The translations under genes were made by a program, and so were the position numbers. A DNA stretch of 64,000 nucleotides from Centrapalus pauciflorus (lineage: Eukaryota > Streptophyta > Magnoliopsida > Asterales > Asteraceae), in NCBI GenBank assembly GCA_020465985.1, contig JAANYP010001163.1, forward strand, positions 12,501 to 76,500, written 5' to 3'. The notes beneath the pieces were generated by a model. That model did no database searches. It saw only the letters and a list, made by a program, of their open reading frames with translations, and was not told the DNA's origin. This document shows positions 23,401 through 33,498 of this stretch, piece after piece. Position 1 is the first letter of the stretch, and the number at the start of each line of letters is the position of its first letter.

Positions 23401-24573
23401 GGGTGATTGTGGAGAGGGGAGAGGGTCTGTTTGGATAGGGTGTGAGACTGGGTTAGGAACAGTGGGGCTGACCTGTTCCATGGTCTCTTGTGCCACAGAG
23501 GCACCAGCCACTAAGGCTTCAGGCTCAACAAATGAACCAGGGTGAGGAGTCTGCTCCTCCTCAGCCACAGAGGCTAAAGGTACAGACTCAGGCTGAGCTG
23601 ATTTGGCCTTCTTTTGCACAGGCCCAGCTTCAGCAGTTGCCAGGGTCCTCTTTACAAGTTTGGACCTGGCTTTGGATTTTCTGGCGGGAGCAGCAGCTTT
23701 TGGATCCACCCTCACAGCAGAGGGTCCTTCCACCAAACCTAACAACCTCCTCATTGGTGTGGATAGAGGAGGCTCATTGGGTAGAACTGGGGTATAGAAA
23801 ACTCTATTCCCTATGACAGGGAATGCAGTAGTCTTAAGTAAAGGCTGAGAGTTGTATAATTGCTCACCACAAACATGTCTGAAAATGAGGCTCAGAAACC
23901 TGGGATAACGGACAGCAGCTGGTCTTGACTCTTGCTGCACCAGGTTCCTCATGTTCAGAAAAATCCACTTACCCATATCAAGGGTAGTCCCATCCACTAG
24001 CTGTAGGGCTATTGGTACTTCATCTCTGCTGAGTTGGTCAAATGAACCAACTTTGCTTCCAAAGCACATCACCACTGAGGCGAATAGAAAGCTATAGGTA
24101 GGAGAAAGGTCCTTCCTAAACAGTGTTGCTCCAAGTTTGGGTTCTGCCACACCACAGAAGCGTAGCAGATTGCCCATTTGTGCATCCTCAGCTTGGAACT
24201 TGTCATAGGTCTCAGCAATTGGTAGATGAAGCACCTCTCTGAGCAGATCAGCAGTTATCTCAATGGTCTGAGACCCATTGAGAATAGTCCCCTTGATGAC
24301 TTTGGTGTTGGGGTTGTAGGAACAGGTGTACCAGAACTCATACACCATCTCCTGGTACAGGACACCAGGAGTTGCAGTCATAGCATAGTTCAACGGATGA
24401 ACTTGCAGAAACTCCACCATTTGATCGTAACCTTTTCCCACATAGTTTTTGGGAATAGTGAGGTTTGCTACGTAGTTTGTGGGTTTGATGGTCAGCATTG
24501 TGGTGACTGATGGATGTTTGACAACATCATCACCAACAAACACTGGAAGAAAGGGATTAGGTCTGTGAGCCAT
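20444..24573 (-). CDS. Third (env-position) ORF of the SIRE element, interrupted
   Basis: The first segment (24573 to 21436, 1045 aa) starts MAHRPNPFLPVFVGDD. It has a globular N-terminal region of about 290 residues (VYEFWYTCSYNPNTKVIKGT, EITADLLREVLHLP, TYSFLFASVVMCFG), then a Ser/Pro/Thr-rich region to about residue 700, helical coiled-coil-like segments and an acidic Glu run. A local duplication near 21,318-21,570 shifts the frame, and coding continues in the next frame from about 21451 to 20444 with one TAA at 20846-20848. The tail has WRAAIWDELRGFYNR and EIEEMEETREELERRF. I see no signal peptide or membrane segment, so 'env-like' describes position only. Function unknown. Confidence 0.75.
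21318..21575. repeat. Two interleaved local duplications in the SIRE third ORF
   Basis: TTGTCTAGCAGCTTCCATTA occurs near 21318 and again near 21419, about 100 bp apart. AATTCCTCCAGGGCTTGAAG occurs near 21455 and 21548, about 93 bp apart. Together they break the reading frame and duplicate the peptides QKKIMEAARQS and EEQLQALEELR. Confidence 0.8.
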
Positions 24574-25275
24574 TTGAGAAGTTTTGAGATTGAAGAAGCA
24601 AAGGAGACTTAGTCGATTTTTAGGGTTCTTGAGGATTTCTGGAAATGATGAGGAAGACGAAGATGAAACAGTGGTTTGGTATTTATAGGATTTGAATGTG
24701 AGTGTGTATGAGAGAGAAGGTTTGGGCAGTTCGATTTGAAATGTTAGTTAACGGAAAACGGAACGGTTGTCCATGTCAGAAACATTTGTCAGACCACTTG
24801 ACCTTTTTAATCACTAACACACGTAACCCACATTATCCGCAGTAATTAAGTTAAATAAAACATAAATTAAGTAACTTAAGTTTGAAGAAAGGTAATTAAA
24901 ACTGTTGGTCCAAGCTGTTGGTCAACCATGTGATAAGTTGGGTCAACACACGCTGTTCAGTCTTCAAGCTGTTCATTTCTCAAACTGTGCCTTCAGCCTG
25001 CTCTCTTTTGTAAGAACAGGTTGTGTTCAATAGTTGAACAGGTTACAAGACAATGGCTTGTAAGACAGTGTGAAGAAGTGAACATGATGAAGATTGGACC
25101 ATCAGAGCAGGCTGGACGAATAAACTGTTTTTGTTCAGCCTGTTGTATGCTCAAGCTGTTCAAGTTTTTCAGACAAATGACTAAGTACAGAACATGTATA
25201 ACTTGTTCTGCCTAAGCTGTTCAGAGAAACTTGAGCAGTGTGAAACACACAAATTCTTAGACCTTTGAGAAACAC
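24574..25275 (-). other. Spacer between pol and the third ORF of the SIRE element
   Basis: About 700 bp without a real gene. The segment 24,905-25,240 is rich in CAAGCTGTT / AACAGGTT-type motifs like those of the LTR; the part nearer the third ORF is leader-like. A separate promoter or splice-based expression of the third ORF is possible but not shown. Confidence 0.5.
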
Positions 25276-28200
25276 TTAGTCACTCTTGTTTAACATGCCC
25301 AGCTTGCTGACAAGATAACTAAATCTTGTTTCATCCAGAGGTTTAGTGAAAATGTCTGCAAGCTGTTCATTTGTGCAAATAAAACTTACCTCCACATTAC
25401 CTTTCTGAATGTGATCTCTGATGAAGTGATGTCTGACTTCAATATGCTTTGTTCTTGAATGAAATACTGGATTGTTAGAGATGGCTATGGCACTTGTATT
25501 ATCACACAAAATAGGAGTTTTCCTATACACAAGGCCATAATCTTCAAGCTGATGCTGCATCCACAGAATCTGCCCACAGCAGCTTCCAGCAGCAATGTAC
25601 TCAGCTTCAGCAGTAGAAGTGGACACTGAGTTCTGCTTCTTGCTACTCCACCTGATCAACTTTCCACCAAGGAGTTGACATCCACCTGTTGTGCTTTTCC
25701 TATCTAACCTGCAACCTGCAAAGTCAGAATCTGAATAGCCTATTAGTTCAAGGCTGGAGTCTTTGGGATACCAAAGACCCAAACCTGGTGTACCCTTCAG
25801 GTATCTGAAGATTCTTTTAACAGCAGCTAGATGAGATTCCTTTGGATCAGCTTGGAACCTAGCACACAAACAGGTAGCAAACATAATATCAGGTCTACTA
25901 GCAGTTAAGTATAGCAAGCTCCCAATCATGCCTCTGTAGGCTGTTACTGAAACAGCTTTGCCACTGGCATCAGCATCCAATTTTACATTGGTTGCCATTG
26001 GGGTTTTAATAGGAGAACTTTGATCAAATTTGAACTTTTTCAAAAGATCTAAAGTGTACTTTCTTTGATTTATAAAAATTCCAGTTGAGGTTTGTTTAAC
26101 CTGTAATCCTAAAAAGAAAGTTAGTTCTCCCATCATACTCATCTCATACTTGGATTTCATGAGTAATGAAAAATTCTTGCACAACTGCTCATTAGTAGAA
26201 CCAAATATTATGTCATCCACATAAATTTGAACAAGCATAATATCAGACTTCACCTTCTTTATGAATAGTGTAGTATCCACTTTACCTCTAGAATACCCAT
26301 TGCTCATAAGAAACTCAGTAAGAGTGTCATACCAGGCTCTAGGGGCTTGTTTGAGACCATAGAGAGCTTTGTCCAACTTATAGACAAAACCTAGATGTTG
26401 TTCATTTTCAAAACCTGGAGGCTGCTTGACATAAACTTCTTCGTGCAGCTTCCCATTCAAAAATGCACTCTTCACATCCATTTGAAATACCTTGATGCTC
26501 TTATGAGCAGCGTAGGCTAGATACAAACGAATTGCTTCTAGCCTAGCCACAGGAGCAAATGTTTCATCATAATCAATTCCTTCCTCCTGTCTATAGCCCT
26601 GAGCAACCAGTCTTGCCTTATTTCTAATGACATGACCTTGCTCATCCATCTTATTTCTGAAAACCCATTTAGTGCCAATTATAGTTTTACATTTAGGAGC
26701 AGGGACCAGCTTCCATACATTGTTTCTCTCAAACTGATTTAGCTCTTCTTGCATGGCAGTGATCCAATTTGCATCTTTTAGTGCTTCATCAACCTTCTTT
26801 GGCTCCATCAGTGAAACAAAGCTAGAGAACATATAGAAATTCCCTAAGCTGTCCCACCGTGTTTGTATCCCTTTGTTGATGTCACCAATTATTTGATCAT
26901 TGGGGTGACACCTGATCCACTTAGGATCATTTTTCAATGATGATTCACCTGAGTTGTTAACATCTTCAGCAGGTCCTGTTGAACAGCTCTCAAGATTTTC
27001 AGACACACTGTTGTCTTGAGCCTGTTCACTTGTTGAACATGTCTGACCACTGTTGAACATATCAGCAGAGGAACTGGGAAAATCAGCATTGATAGGTTCT
27101 GGACATGCAGTTGTAATTAAGTCAGTACATTTATTCACACAGGGTGTATTGACATAATCATCATCATGTCCATCATGATTAACAGGTTCCACACTAGGTG
27201 TAGTGGAAGCTTTTGAGTCCTCTTCATTGTTTGAATGCATCAGATCATCAAAGTTAAGTTCTCCTGAAACTGATTCAGGAACAGCTTTGGTGGAAGCATT
27301 CTTGGACTCTTCAAAGGTGACATTGATAGATTCATCTATCACCTTTCTTTTGTTGTTGTATACTCTGTAGGCTTTGGAGATAGCAGAGTAGCCAACAAAC
27401 ACACCTTCATCAGCTTTAGGTTCAAACTTTGACAGCTGGTCCCTTTGATTCAGAATGAAACAGGGACATCCAAACACATGGAAATAACTGACATTTGGCT
27501 TCCTCCCTTTGAGCAGCTCATAGGGAGTCTTGTTGAATCTTTTCACCACTAAGGATCTGTTTTGGGTGAAGCAGGCAGTGTTAACAGCTTCAGCCCAAAA
27601 TGATGAAGGTAAACCTGATGCACACAGCATGGTTCTGGCAGCTTCAATGAGAGTTCGGTTTCTCCTTTCAGCAACTCCATTTTGTTGAGGAGTTCTTACA
27701 GCTGAAAAGTTTTGAGTGATTCCTTTCTCTTCACAGAAGTCTTCAAGAGTACTGTTTCTGAACTCAGTACCATGATCACTTCTAAGTTGCTTTACTTGGG
27801 CAGAGTTCAGCATTTCCATCTTTTTGACAAATCCAATAATCTCTCTAGCAGCCTCTCCTTTGCTCTTTAGAAAGATCACCCATGTGTACCTGGAGAACTC
27901 ATCAACCATTACTAGAGTGTATCTTCTTCCTCCTAGACTTAGGACATTAACAGGTCCAAACAAGTCCATATGGATTAAGAAGAGTGGAGCATCAATAGAG
28001 AAATTATGTTTGGATTTAAAAGATGTTTTCCTCTGCTTGCCTTTCTCACAAGCTGTGCATAATCTATCCTTAGCAAAAGTCATAGAAGGCAAACCTGTCA
28101 CCAACTCTTTCTTACAGAGTTTGTTGATGTTCTTGAAGTTCAGATGTGACAGTCTTCTGTGCCATAGCCAGTTTAGATCAGCATTTGTTCTTGTGAGAAA

Positions 28201-28608
28201 ACAGGTTTCAGTTGTGAGGTCAGCAGAATGCATATCCACAACATATACACCTTTCTTTCGTTGAGCACATAGCACAACTTTGCCTTGGGAATCCAATATG
28301 TAACCCAGGTGCTCATCAAAATTAACCTTGTAGCCAGCATCACACAGTTGGCTTATGCTGACAAGGTTATGTTTTAGCCCAACCACATAGGCTACTCTTT
28401 TGAACACTGCAGCACCAGCTTTAAGAGTTCCATATCCCTCAGTGGATCCCTGTACATTGTCGCCAAATGTGACTTTTGGCCCTTTTTCAGGCCTGAGATC
28501 ACTCAGCAATTCTTTACAACCTGTCATGTGCCCTGAGCAGCCACTGTCCAAGTACCAAACCTGGGAAGGTTGTTTTTCCTGCAGAGTGATAAGAGAATTA
28601 TTAGTCAT
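25276..28608 (-). CDS. SIRE copia Pol polyprotein (protease, integrase, reverse transcriptase, RNase H)
   Basis: 1110 aa with no stop. Domains in order: aspartic protease VWYLDSGCSGHMTG (Asp at residue 21); a GAG-pre-integrase zinc region WLWHRRLSHLNFKNINK with CTACEKG; the integrase core LIHMDLFGPVNVLSLGG, LRSDHGTEF and PQQNGVAERRNRTLIEAA, giving the D-D-E triad; reverse transcriptase TKWVFRNKMDEQGHV, FQMDVKSAFLNG and the catalytic IYVDDIIFGST; and RNase H with IGYSDSDFAG, STAEAEYIAA and ILCDNTSAI. It makes the cDNA and integrates it in virus-like particles. Gene order protease-integrase-RT is copia-specific. The start overlaps the end of gag by eight bases in another frame, so translation probably needs frameshifting or reinitiation. 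All catalytic motifs look intact. Confidence 0.93.
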   Translation of the reverse strand: MTNNSLITLQEKQPSQVWYLDSGCSGHMTGCKELLSDLRPEKGPKVTFGDNVQGSTEGYGTLKAGAAVFKRVAYVVGLKHNLVSISQLCDAGYKVNFDEHLGYILDSQGKVVLCAQRKKGVYVVDMHSADLTTETCFLTRTNADLNWLWHRRLSHLNFKNINKLCKKELVTGLPSMTFAKDRLCTACEKGKQRKTSFKSKHNFSIDAPLFLIHMDLFGPVNVLSLGGRRYTLVMVDEFSRYTWVIFLKSKGEAAREIIGFVKKMEMLNSAQVKQLRSDHGTEFRNSTLEDFCEEKGITQNFSAVRTPQQNGVAERRNRTLIEAARTMLCASGLPSSFWAEAVNTACFTQNRSLVVKRFNKTPYELLKGRKPNVSYFHVFGCPCFILNQRDQLSKFEPKADEGVFVGYSAISKAYRVYNNKRKVIDESINVTFEESKNASTKAVPESVSGELNFDDLMHSNNEEDSKASTTPSVEPVNHDGHDDDYVNTPCVNKCTDLITTACPEPINADFPSSSADMFNSGQTCSTSEQAQDNSVSENLESCSTGPAEDVNNSGESSLKNDPKWIRCHPNDQIIGDINKGIQTRWDSLGNFYMFSSFVSLMEPKKVDEALKDANWITAMQEELNQFERNNVWKLVPAPKCKTIIGTKWVFRNKMDEQGHVIRNKARLVAQGYRQEEGIDYDETFAPVARLEAIRLYLAYAAHKSIKVFQMDVKSAFLNGKLHEEVYVKQPPGFENEQHLGFVYKLDKALYGLKQAPRAWYDTLTEFLMSNGYSRGKVDTTLFIKKVKSDIMLVQIYVDDIIFGSTNEQLCKNFSLLMKSKYEMSMMGELTFFLGLQVKQTSTGIFINQRKYTLDLLKKFKFDQSSPIKTPMATNVKLDADASGKAVSVTAYRGMIGSLLYLTASRPDIMFATCLCARFQADPKESHLAAVKRIFRYLKGTPGLGLWYPKDSSLELIGYSDSDFAGCRLDRKSTTGGCQLLGGKLIRWSSKKQNSVSTSTAEAEYIAAGSCCGQILWMQHQLEDYGLVYRKTPILCDNTSAIAISNNPVFHSRTKHIEVRHHFIRDHIQKGNVEVSFICTNEQLADIFTKPLDETRFSYLVSKLGMLNKSD

Positions 28609-31351
28609 TTTTAGGGGAACTCATCACAGAGATGAGTTCTCCTACTTCATCAACATTTGTTGATGGACTTGAAATATCCACACTAATATTCCCTATTTGA
28701 ATGGTATCAGCTTGAATACCACTCTCAGTGACTGTGACATTTCCAACACTGCTTGTGACAGCTGTTATGGAAACAACAGAGTCAACAGGCCTCATGCCCT
28801 CAGATTCAGGACAATCCTTGGCCAGATGTGTCTTCTTTCCACATTTGTAACATTTTCTCTTTTTAGAATTTTTGGAAGAGGATCTTTTAGAAACACATTC
28901 TGAGCTATTTTTGTTGATTCTATCAGCAGATTTAGCAATTTTATTATTTTTTGATGAATCAACAGCTTGATTGGATAGTTCAATAACCACAGCTTTGGCT
29001 GCCTCTTCTTTCCTCTTTTTAGGAGGACAGATGTCAAAGACAGGGAGCTTGATTAGCTTTTGAGCTTCCACAGGTTTGGGAAACTTATTCCCAATTATCT
29101 CAGTTTGAGCAATGGCTTTGTCTTTGCCCCTACTGGATTGTGATTTATGCTGCTTATCAGCATACTCACTGTGTCTGGTTTTGGAAAGCTTATCCTTATT
29201 TAAAACCAGTTTACCACTATGATTTGAAAACTTATTTGAAATCACAGCAGTTTTGTTTTCAACATGAGACTTACCCTTGTTGAAAACAGACTGCTTACCT
29301 TTTGAAAACTTGTTTTCAAAGTGTTTAGCATCAAAAGGATTAACATGCTTTTTACCATCAGCTTTGGACTCAGAACCTGTTTTGTCAACTGGTTTAGTAT
29401 CCACAACTTCAGTTTGGACATCTTTTCCTTTCTTTTGCTTGTGTGAACTAGCAGAGCACTTAGCAGACTGACTTGATGGAGAACAAATTCCAACATCAGC
29501 TTTTGAGTTAAATTCACACAAGCTGTCAGTGTTTTGAGGCCTGACAAACCTATTTGTTGAGATTAGTTTACCATTCACACTTTGAATGAATGTGTTTGGA
29601 AGTTCACCAAGAGTGGATAAATCTTCTTTCAGATTATTTATCTCAACAATGGAAGCTGCTGTGTCAAGATCCCCTCCAAGATAGGCTTGGATTTGTGCAG
29701 GGATCTGTTGACTTATACAATGGCTGACCTTTTGTGCAGATTGGCACCAAGAGTCAACTATCTTTTGAAGCTTAGCATGCTTTATATCCGTTTCTCTCTT
29801 TTCTTCCAGTAAAATAGAGTTGATGTGTTTTAATTCATCAAGCTCAGTTTCCAACTTATGGAAACTGTCCAGTTTACTGGATTTAATTTTAAGATCAGTT
29901 TTAAGTTTAGATATTTCAGATAGTAAAGCATCATGCTTATCAACAGCAGCTTTTAGATCAACAAGCATATATTCAAACATTTTAACTTTTTCTTCAGAAC
30001 TGTAAGCCATAAAATTTTGTACCTTATACATCATAGTAGGATTCCAGTTCTCTAAGCTGCTGAAGGCTTCAGCTTCAGCCATATCTTGTTTGAAGCTGCT
30101 TGTTGATGGGACATCAGTGTTGGCCATCAGACATTGATTATCTTCTTCATCAGATGATGAATCAGATTCCTCCCAATCACAAGTCTCTGCCATGAGTCCC
30201 TTTTGGCGGTTAGAACCCACTGAGTTTTCCAACTTCCTCAGCTTAGCCATGGCCATAAGGTACTTAACCCTAAAACTATCATCCTTGTTTGTCTTGTATG
30301 GTTTGGATGACTGACCAACAGCTTTTGACACACAGTCAGCAGCTATATGGCCAGTTTTGCCACATTTGAAGCACTCAGCCTTGGATTTATCAAATGCCTT
30401 CTTTTTGCCAGCACCTGAATTTCCTTGCAGCATGTTTCTTCCAAACCTTTTCTTGTTGAACCTTTTGACAAGCATAGCTATCATTTGCTCATCATCTTGT
30501 TCAGCAAGATCTGCAGTATCTTCTTCATCTGACACCTCCTCCTTGTCATCATCCTGTTGATCAGGTTGAGTGAACACATCACTCACCTGATTTACAGGCT
30601 GTCTCACATTAGCCACAAAGGCTGTACCTCTTTTGGACATTTCCAAGGCATTTCTCTTTTGTTGCCTTGACTGTTCATCATTCAGTAAGGATCCATACAA
30701 GTTGACCAGATCCATACTTTTGATAGTACCTGAGTTCCTTAGAATTGTTGAGAAGTAATTCCACTCTTCAGGTAGTATGTCCAGAAATTTATTCACCAGG
30801 GTAAGACTATCCTTAGTGATCCCAACAGCCTTGAGATCATTCACTAGAGCAGTAAACCTGGTGTAGGTTTCAGTGAGAGTCTCCTTTGGTTTAGCAAAGA
30901 AGAGTTCATACTGTCTAACAAGATTGTTTATCCTGCTGTCCAGTGTGATTGTGGGTCCATCATAGACGGTACACAAAGTATCCCACATCTCTTTTGCTGT
31001 CTTCATTTTCTCAACCTGTTTGAACACATCATCAGTAAGAGAAATAACCAGGTTGTTTCTGGCCTTTGCATCCAGAGCCACCAGTCTCTTGTCTTCATCA
31101 GACCATTGAGCTTTAGCTTTCTCAAAGGTCCTGATTTCAGGAGCAGCTCCTTCAACCGCTGGAGTTATGGTAGTAACAGAGGTTGGCACATAGGGACCTT
31201 CCATCACTATCTCTGGTAGTTGTACATCCAGATTCTCTAAATAGAGCATCATTCTGCACTTCCAACCAGAGAAGTTTTGATGATTAAATTTTGGAGGTTT
31301 GCCCATAGAGCCATTGTCATAGTAAGAAGAATTTGCAGCACTATTGTCCAT
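28601..31351 (-). CDS. SIRE copia Gag polyprotein
   Basis: 917 aa from the ATG at 31351 (MDNSAANSSYYDNGSMGKPP). An upstream in-frame ATG at 31435 lies in the LTR and is less likely. The N-terminus has FSGWKCRMMLYLENLD and the UBN2/retrotran-gag motifs NNLVRQYELFFAKPKETLTE and FLDILPEEWNYFSTILRN. A CCHC zinc knuckle CFKCGKTGHIAADC lies in the middle and a second one, CYKCGKKTHLAKDC, near the C-terminus about 500 residues later. The long Lys/Ser-rich segment between them is typical of SIRE gags, which are much larger than those of other copia elements. The ORF ends SVMSSPKND with TAA overlapping the pol ATG. It forms the particle shell and binds element RNA. Confidence 0.92.
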   Translation of the reverse strand: MDNSAANSSYYDNGSMGKPPKFNHQNFSGWKCRMMLYLENLDVQLPEIVMEGPYVPTSVTTITPAVEGAAPEIRTFEKAKAQWSDEDKRLVALDAKARNNLVISLTDDVFKQVEKMKTAKEMWDTLCTVYDGPTITLDSRINNLVRQYELFFAKPKETLTETYTRFTALVNDLKAVGITKDSLTLVNKFLDILPEEWNYFSTILRNSGTIKSMDLVNLYGSLLNDEQSRQQKRNALEMSKRGTAFVANVRQPVNQVSDVFTQPDQQDDDKEEVSDEEDTADLAEQDDEQMIAMLVKRFNKKRFGRNMLQGNSGAGKKKAFDKSKAECFKCGKTGHIAADCVSKAVGQSSKPYKTNKDDSFRVKYLMAMAKLRKLENSVGSNRQKGLMAETCDWEESDSSSDEEDNQCLMANTDVPSTSSFKQDMAEAEAFSSLENWNPTMMYKVQNFMAYSSEEKVKMFEYMLVDLKAAVDKHDALLSEISKLKTDLKIKSSKLDSFHKLETELDELKHINSILLEEKRETDIKHAKLQKIVDSWCQSAQKVSHCISQQIPAQIQAYLGGDLDTAASIVEINNLKEDLSTLGELPNTFIQSVNGKLISTNRFVRPQNTDSLCEFNSKADVGICSPSSQSAKCSASSHKQKKGKDVQTEVVDTKPVDKTGSESKADGKKHVNPFDAKHFENKFSKGKQSVFNKGKSHVENKTAVISNKFSNHSGKLVLNKDKLSKTRHSEYADKQHKSQSSRGKDKAIAQTEIIGNKFPKPVEAQKLIKLPVFDICPPKKRKEEAAKAVVIELSNQAVDSSKNNKIAKSADRINKNSSECVSKRSSSKNSKKRKCYKCGKKTHLAKDCPESEGMRPVDSVVSITAVTSSVGNVTVTESGIQADTIQIGNISVDISSPSTNVDEVGELISVMSSPKND

Positions 31352-31398
31352 GGAAACTAGGGAGAATGAGAGATCTAGAACGACACACACTCTGACCT

Positions 31399-31410
31399 GC
31401 TCTGATACCA
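31399..31410 (-). other. Primer binding site of the SIRE element, tRNA-Met type
   Basis: GCTCTGATACCA, the inverse of TGGTATCAGAGC, lies two bases from the 5' LTR. Confidence 0.9.
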
Positions 31411-31412
31411 GT

Positions 31413-32534
31413 TGTAGGCCCCGAGAGGTTCCCAAAGTATATAGCTTTAAGCTGTAGAGGGGGGGGTGAATACAGCAATTTAAAATCTACACATGATTTT
31501 CTCAATGTTTGTATGTATTATCAACAATTTGTTAATTACAAACAAGCTTGAATGCGGAATAGTTCAAGCTGAGATGACAGATACAACAGTATGTTCACTA
31601 GTCTAAGACAGACTCAAACTAGTATACAATGAATACACTCACTAAGAAGCACTCACTGTGTTTACAAGACTCAGATGAACAGCTTATGTAGAACAGCTTA
31701 GACACAAAGAAACTGTATTACACAATCAGACTTGCATGCATGAAAAACACACTTGCACGTTCACTCTTGGTTTCAGCACTTAGCTTTCTTCAAATCTTTC
31801 TGTCCTTCGAAGCTTCCTTTTATACTCACTCAGAGGATCTAGGAGAAACATCTTCATTGGACGGAATGAAAAGGAGAAGTCTTGTTGAAAAGACAACATA
31901 ACCTTTTCTGCACTTTTCTGAAAAGCAGACTTGTCTTCACATGTGCAGAACTTTTGTCTTTTTACTTTGTCTACTGTTGCATTGCCTTTAACTAATTTAG
32001 GAATGTCAACTTTGCGTCTTTCTTCCTTGTAAAGGCCTATTTTGATATAAGAAAAAGGTCTGTCACCCTTTTTCAAATACCCTTTTGTCTTCATGTTACA
32101 GAACAGCGTGGGCAGGCTGAGCAGTTCTGTTTTCCACTTTGTCTTCGACTTTGTAAACTGATCTTGCAGTAAAAAACAATACATGATGACTTGGAAACAT
32201 ATTCCATAAAGTGTTTAGCCTGTTCACAAAGAACAGGTTCTGTTCACAAAGAACAGAACACTTGAAAAATGCCCAAGCTGCTCACCAGTGTAGAGCAGCG
32301 TAGACAGTTTATGTCCAACCTGTTCAGCAGACAGAGCAGCTTGGACAAACTGTCTTAGTTGCAACACATGGAACATATAGAACAGCTTTAGACTGATATT
32401 GCAAATCATTTTCAGGTTTCACTAAGGCATATAACAGGCCTTAAATTCAACCTTCAAATACATCAACAGGTTTGATTAGTAATCTCCCCCTCAGATGTAG
32501 AACAGGTTTGACTGAGGCCTTTTTGTGCCTAACA
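31413..32534 (-). repeat. 5' LTR of the SIRE element
   Basis: 1122 bp; starts TGTAGGCCCCGAGAGG, ends GTGCCTAACA, then CTCTC. Nearly identical to 18982-20102, with roughly 20 differences seen by eye. Confidence 0.93.
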
Positions 32535-32539
32535 CTCTC

Positions 32540-32664
32540 TTCTTGACTAACACCTTATTCGAGTATTTTTTTATATAAGAATAAATGTGTCCTAACTTCC
32601 TCGGGGTGTTGTGATAATAAAAGGTTAGGGGTCCAATCTATGTGTACATTTACGGGATGAGATC
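32540..32664 (-). pseudogene. Extra retroelement ORF, copy B, N-terminal remainder
   Basis: The short host segment between the SIRE target duplication and the next element. It reads in frame on the minus strand towards the part at 18,976 (HNTPRKLGHIYSYIKKYS then NKVLVKK), with an upstream stop in this frame. Together with 17,560-18,976 it shows that the SIRE element landed inside an existing ORF copy. Confidence 0.5.
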
Positions 32665-32669
32665 GTTGG
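32665..32669. other. Target-site duplication GTTGG, left copy
   Basis: GTTGG precedes the LTR here and recurs at 40567-40571 after the other LTR. Confidence 0.92.
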
Positions 32670-33462
32670 TGTGACACCCTTGCCACGACAACCACCATTA
32701 ACAAGACACCCAGGATTAATCACCAATACATCAATTACATAATAATTTGATTACTTAATTAAAGTGCGGAAGCCATTAAAGTACAAAATAAAGTATTACA
32801 ACAATTCCATATCACTCTATGGTACTACAAAGGTTACATGTCTATATCTAAAAACTTCCATTACATTACATTATCCCAAATTTATTACAACAATAATCTC
32901 AACAATTAAGTTACCAAATAAGCAACTGAGTCTTCAATTCACTTCAAACAACAACCTAGCTAGATGGTCCCGCAGCTGATTTTCTTTTTCCTGTAAAAAT
33001 TACAACAACTAAAACGTAAGCGAATGCTTAGTGAATACATAGATTGCGCATTTTATTAATTTTTACACAAAGTACGGACCAGAGCCGCAGCCCCTTCGAG
33101 CTCACAGCTCGGCATTTAAACATACCATCTGAGACAAATGTACGATCGGGGATGACATACTGCCTACCGGGCCTAGGAGGGATCAGCTCCAGGTCATATA
33201 GCACAGTAACATCAGAGTAATCGATGCGACCCGCCGGTCCATCACTAGATGCACAACAAATGAACGGACATGCAACAATTAAGAATGTGCATCTAATTCA
33301 CTTAATAATTTTAGAATTCTAAATTTCCATAATATGCAATCAACTTTATAATCGGTCCAAATTTCGTACCAACTTTCATAATTCAAATACGTATTTCAAC
33401 TTAAATTACAAATTTAAACTTAATAACTTTAAATATAATAATTTAAATCCGAGGATGTTACA
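32670..33462 (-). repeat. 3' LTR of the chromodomain gypsy element, internally deleted
   Basis: Colinear with the other LTR except for a missing stretch of about 1.45 kb (after GCATCTAATT near 33300, rejoining at CACTTAATAATTTTAG) and a smaller gap of about 50 bp near 33068. Start and end are intact. Confidence 0.9.
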
Positions 33463-33498
33463 GCATGGGCTCCACCACGCTCAACTTCGTCCTCGAAG

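Larger units (their letters stand above)
18982..32534 (-). mobile_element. Complete SIRE-type Ty1/copia retrotransposon
   Basis: The 13.5-kb element has near-identical LTRs (18982-20102 and 31413-32534), a 5-bp target duplication CTCTC on both sides, a tRNA-Met primer site (31399-31410) and a polypurine tract (GGGGGAGAT on the minus strand, 20103-20111). From right to left, the order is gag (917 aa), pol (1110 aa) and a very long third ORF. Large gag, open pol and an extra ORF between pol and the 3' LTR define the SIRE/Maximus lineage. By eye the LTRs differ at roughly 20 positions, suggesting a recent insertion. It splits an older minus-strand ORF (copy B). Confidence 0.93.

Noticed and set aside
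20444..24573. True retroviral-type envelope gene in the SIRE element
   Set aside because: No signal peptide, membrane anchor or cleavage motif was seen. Only the position after pol resembles env.
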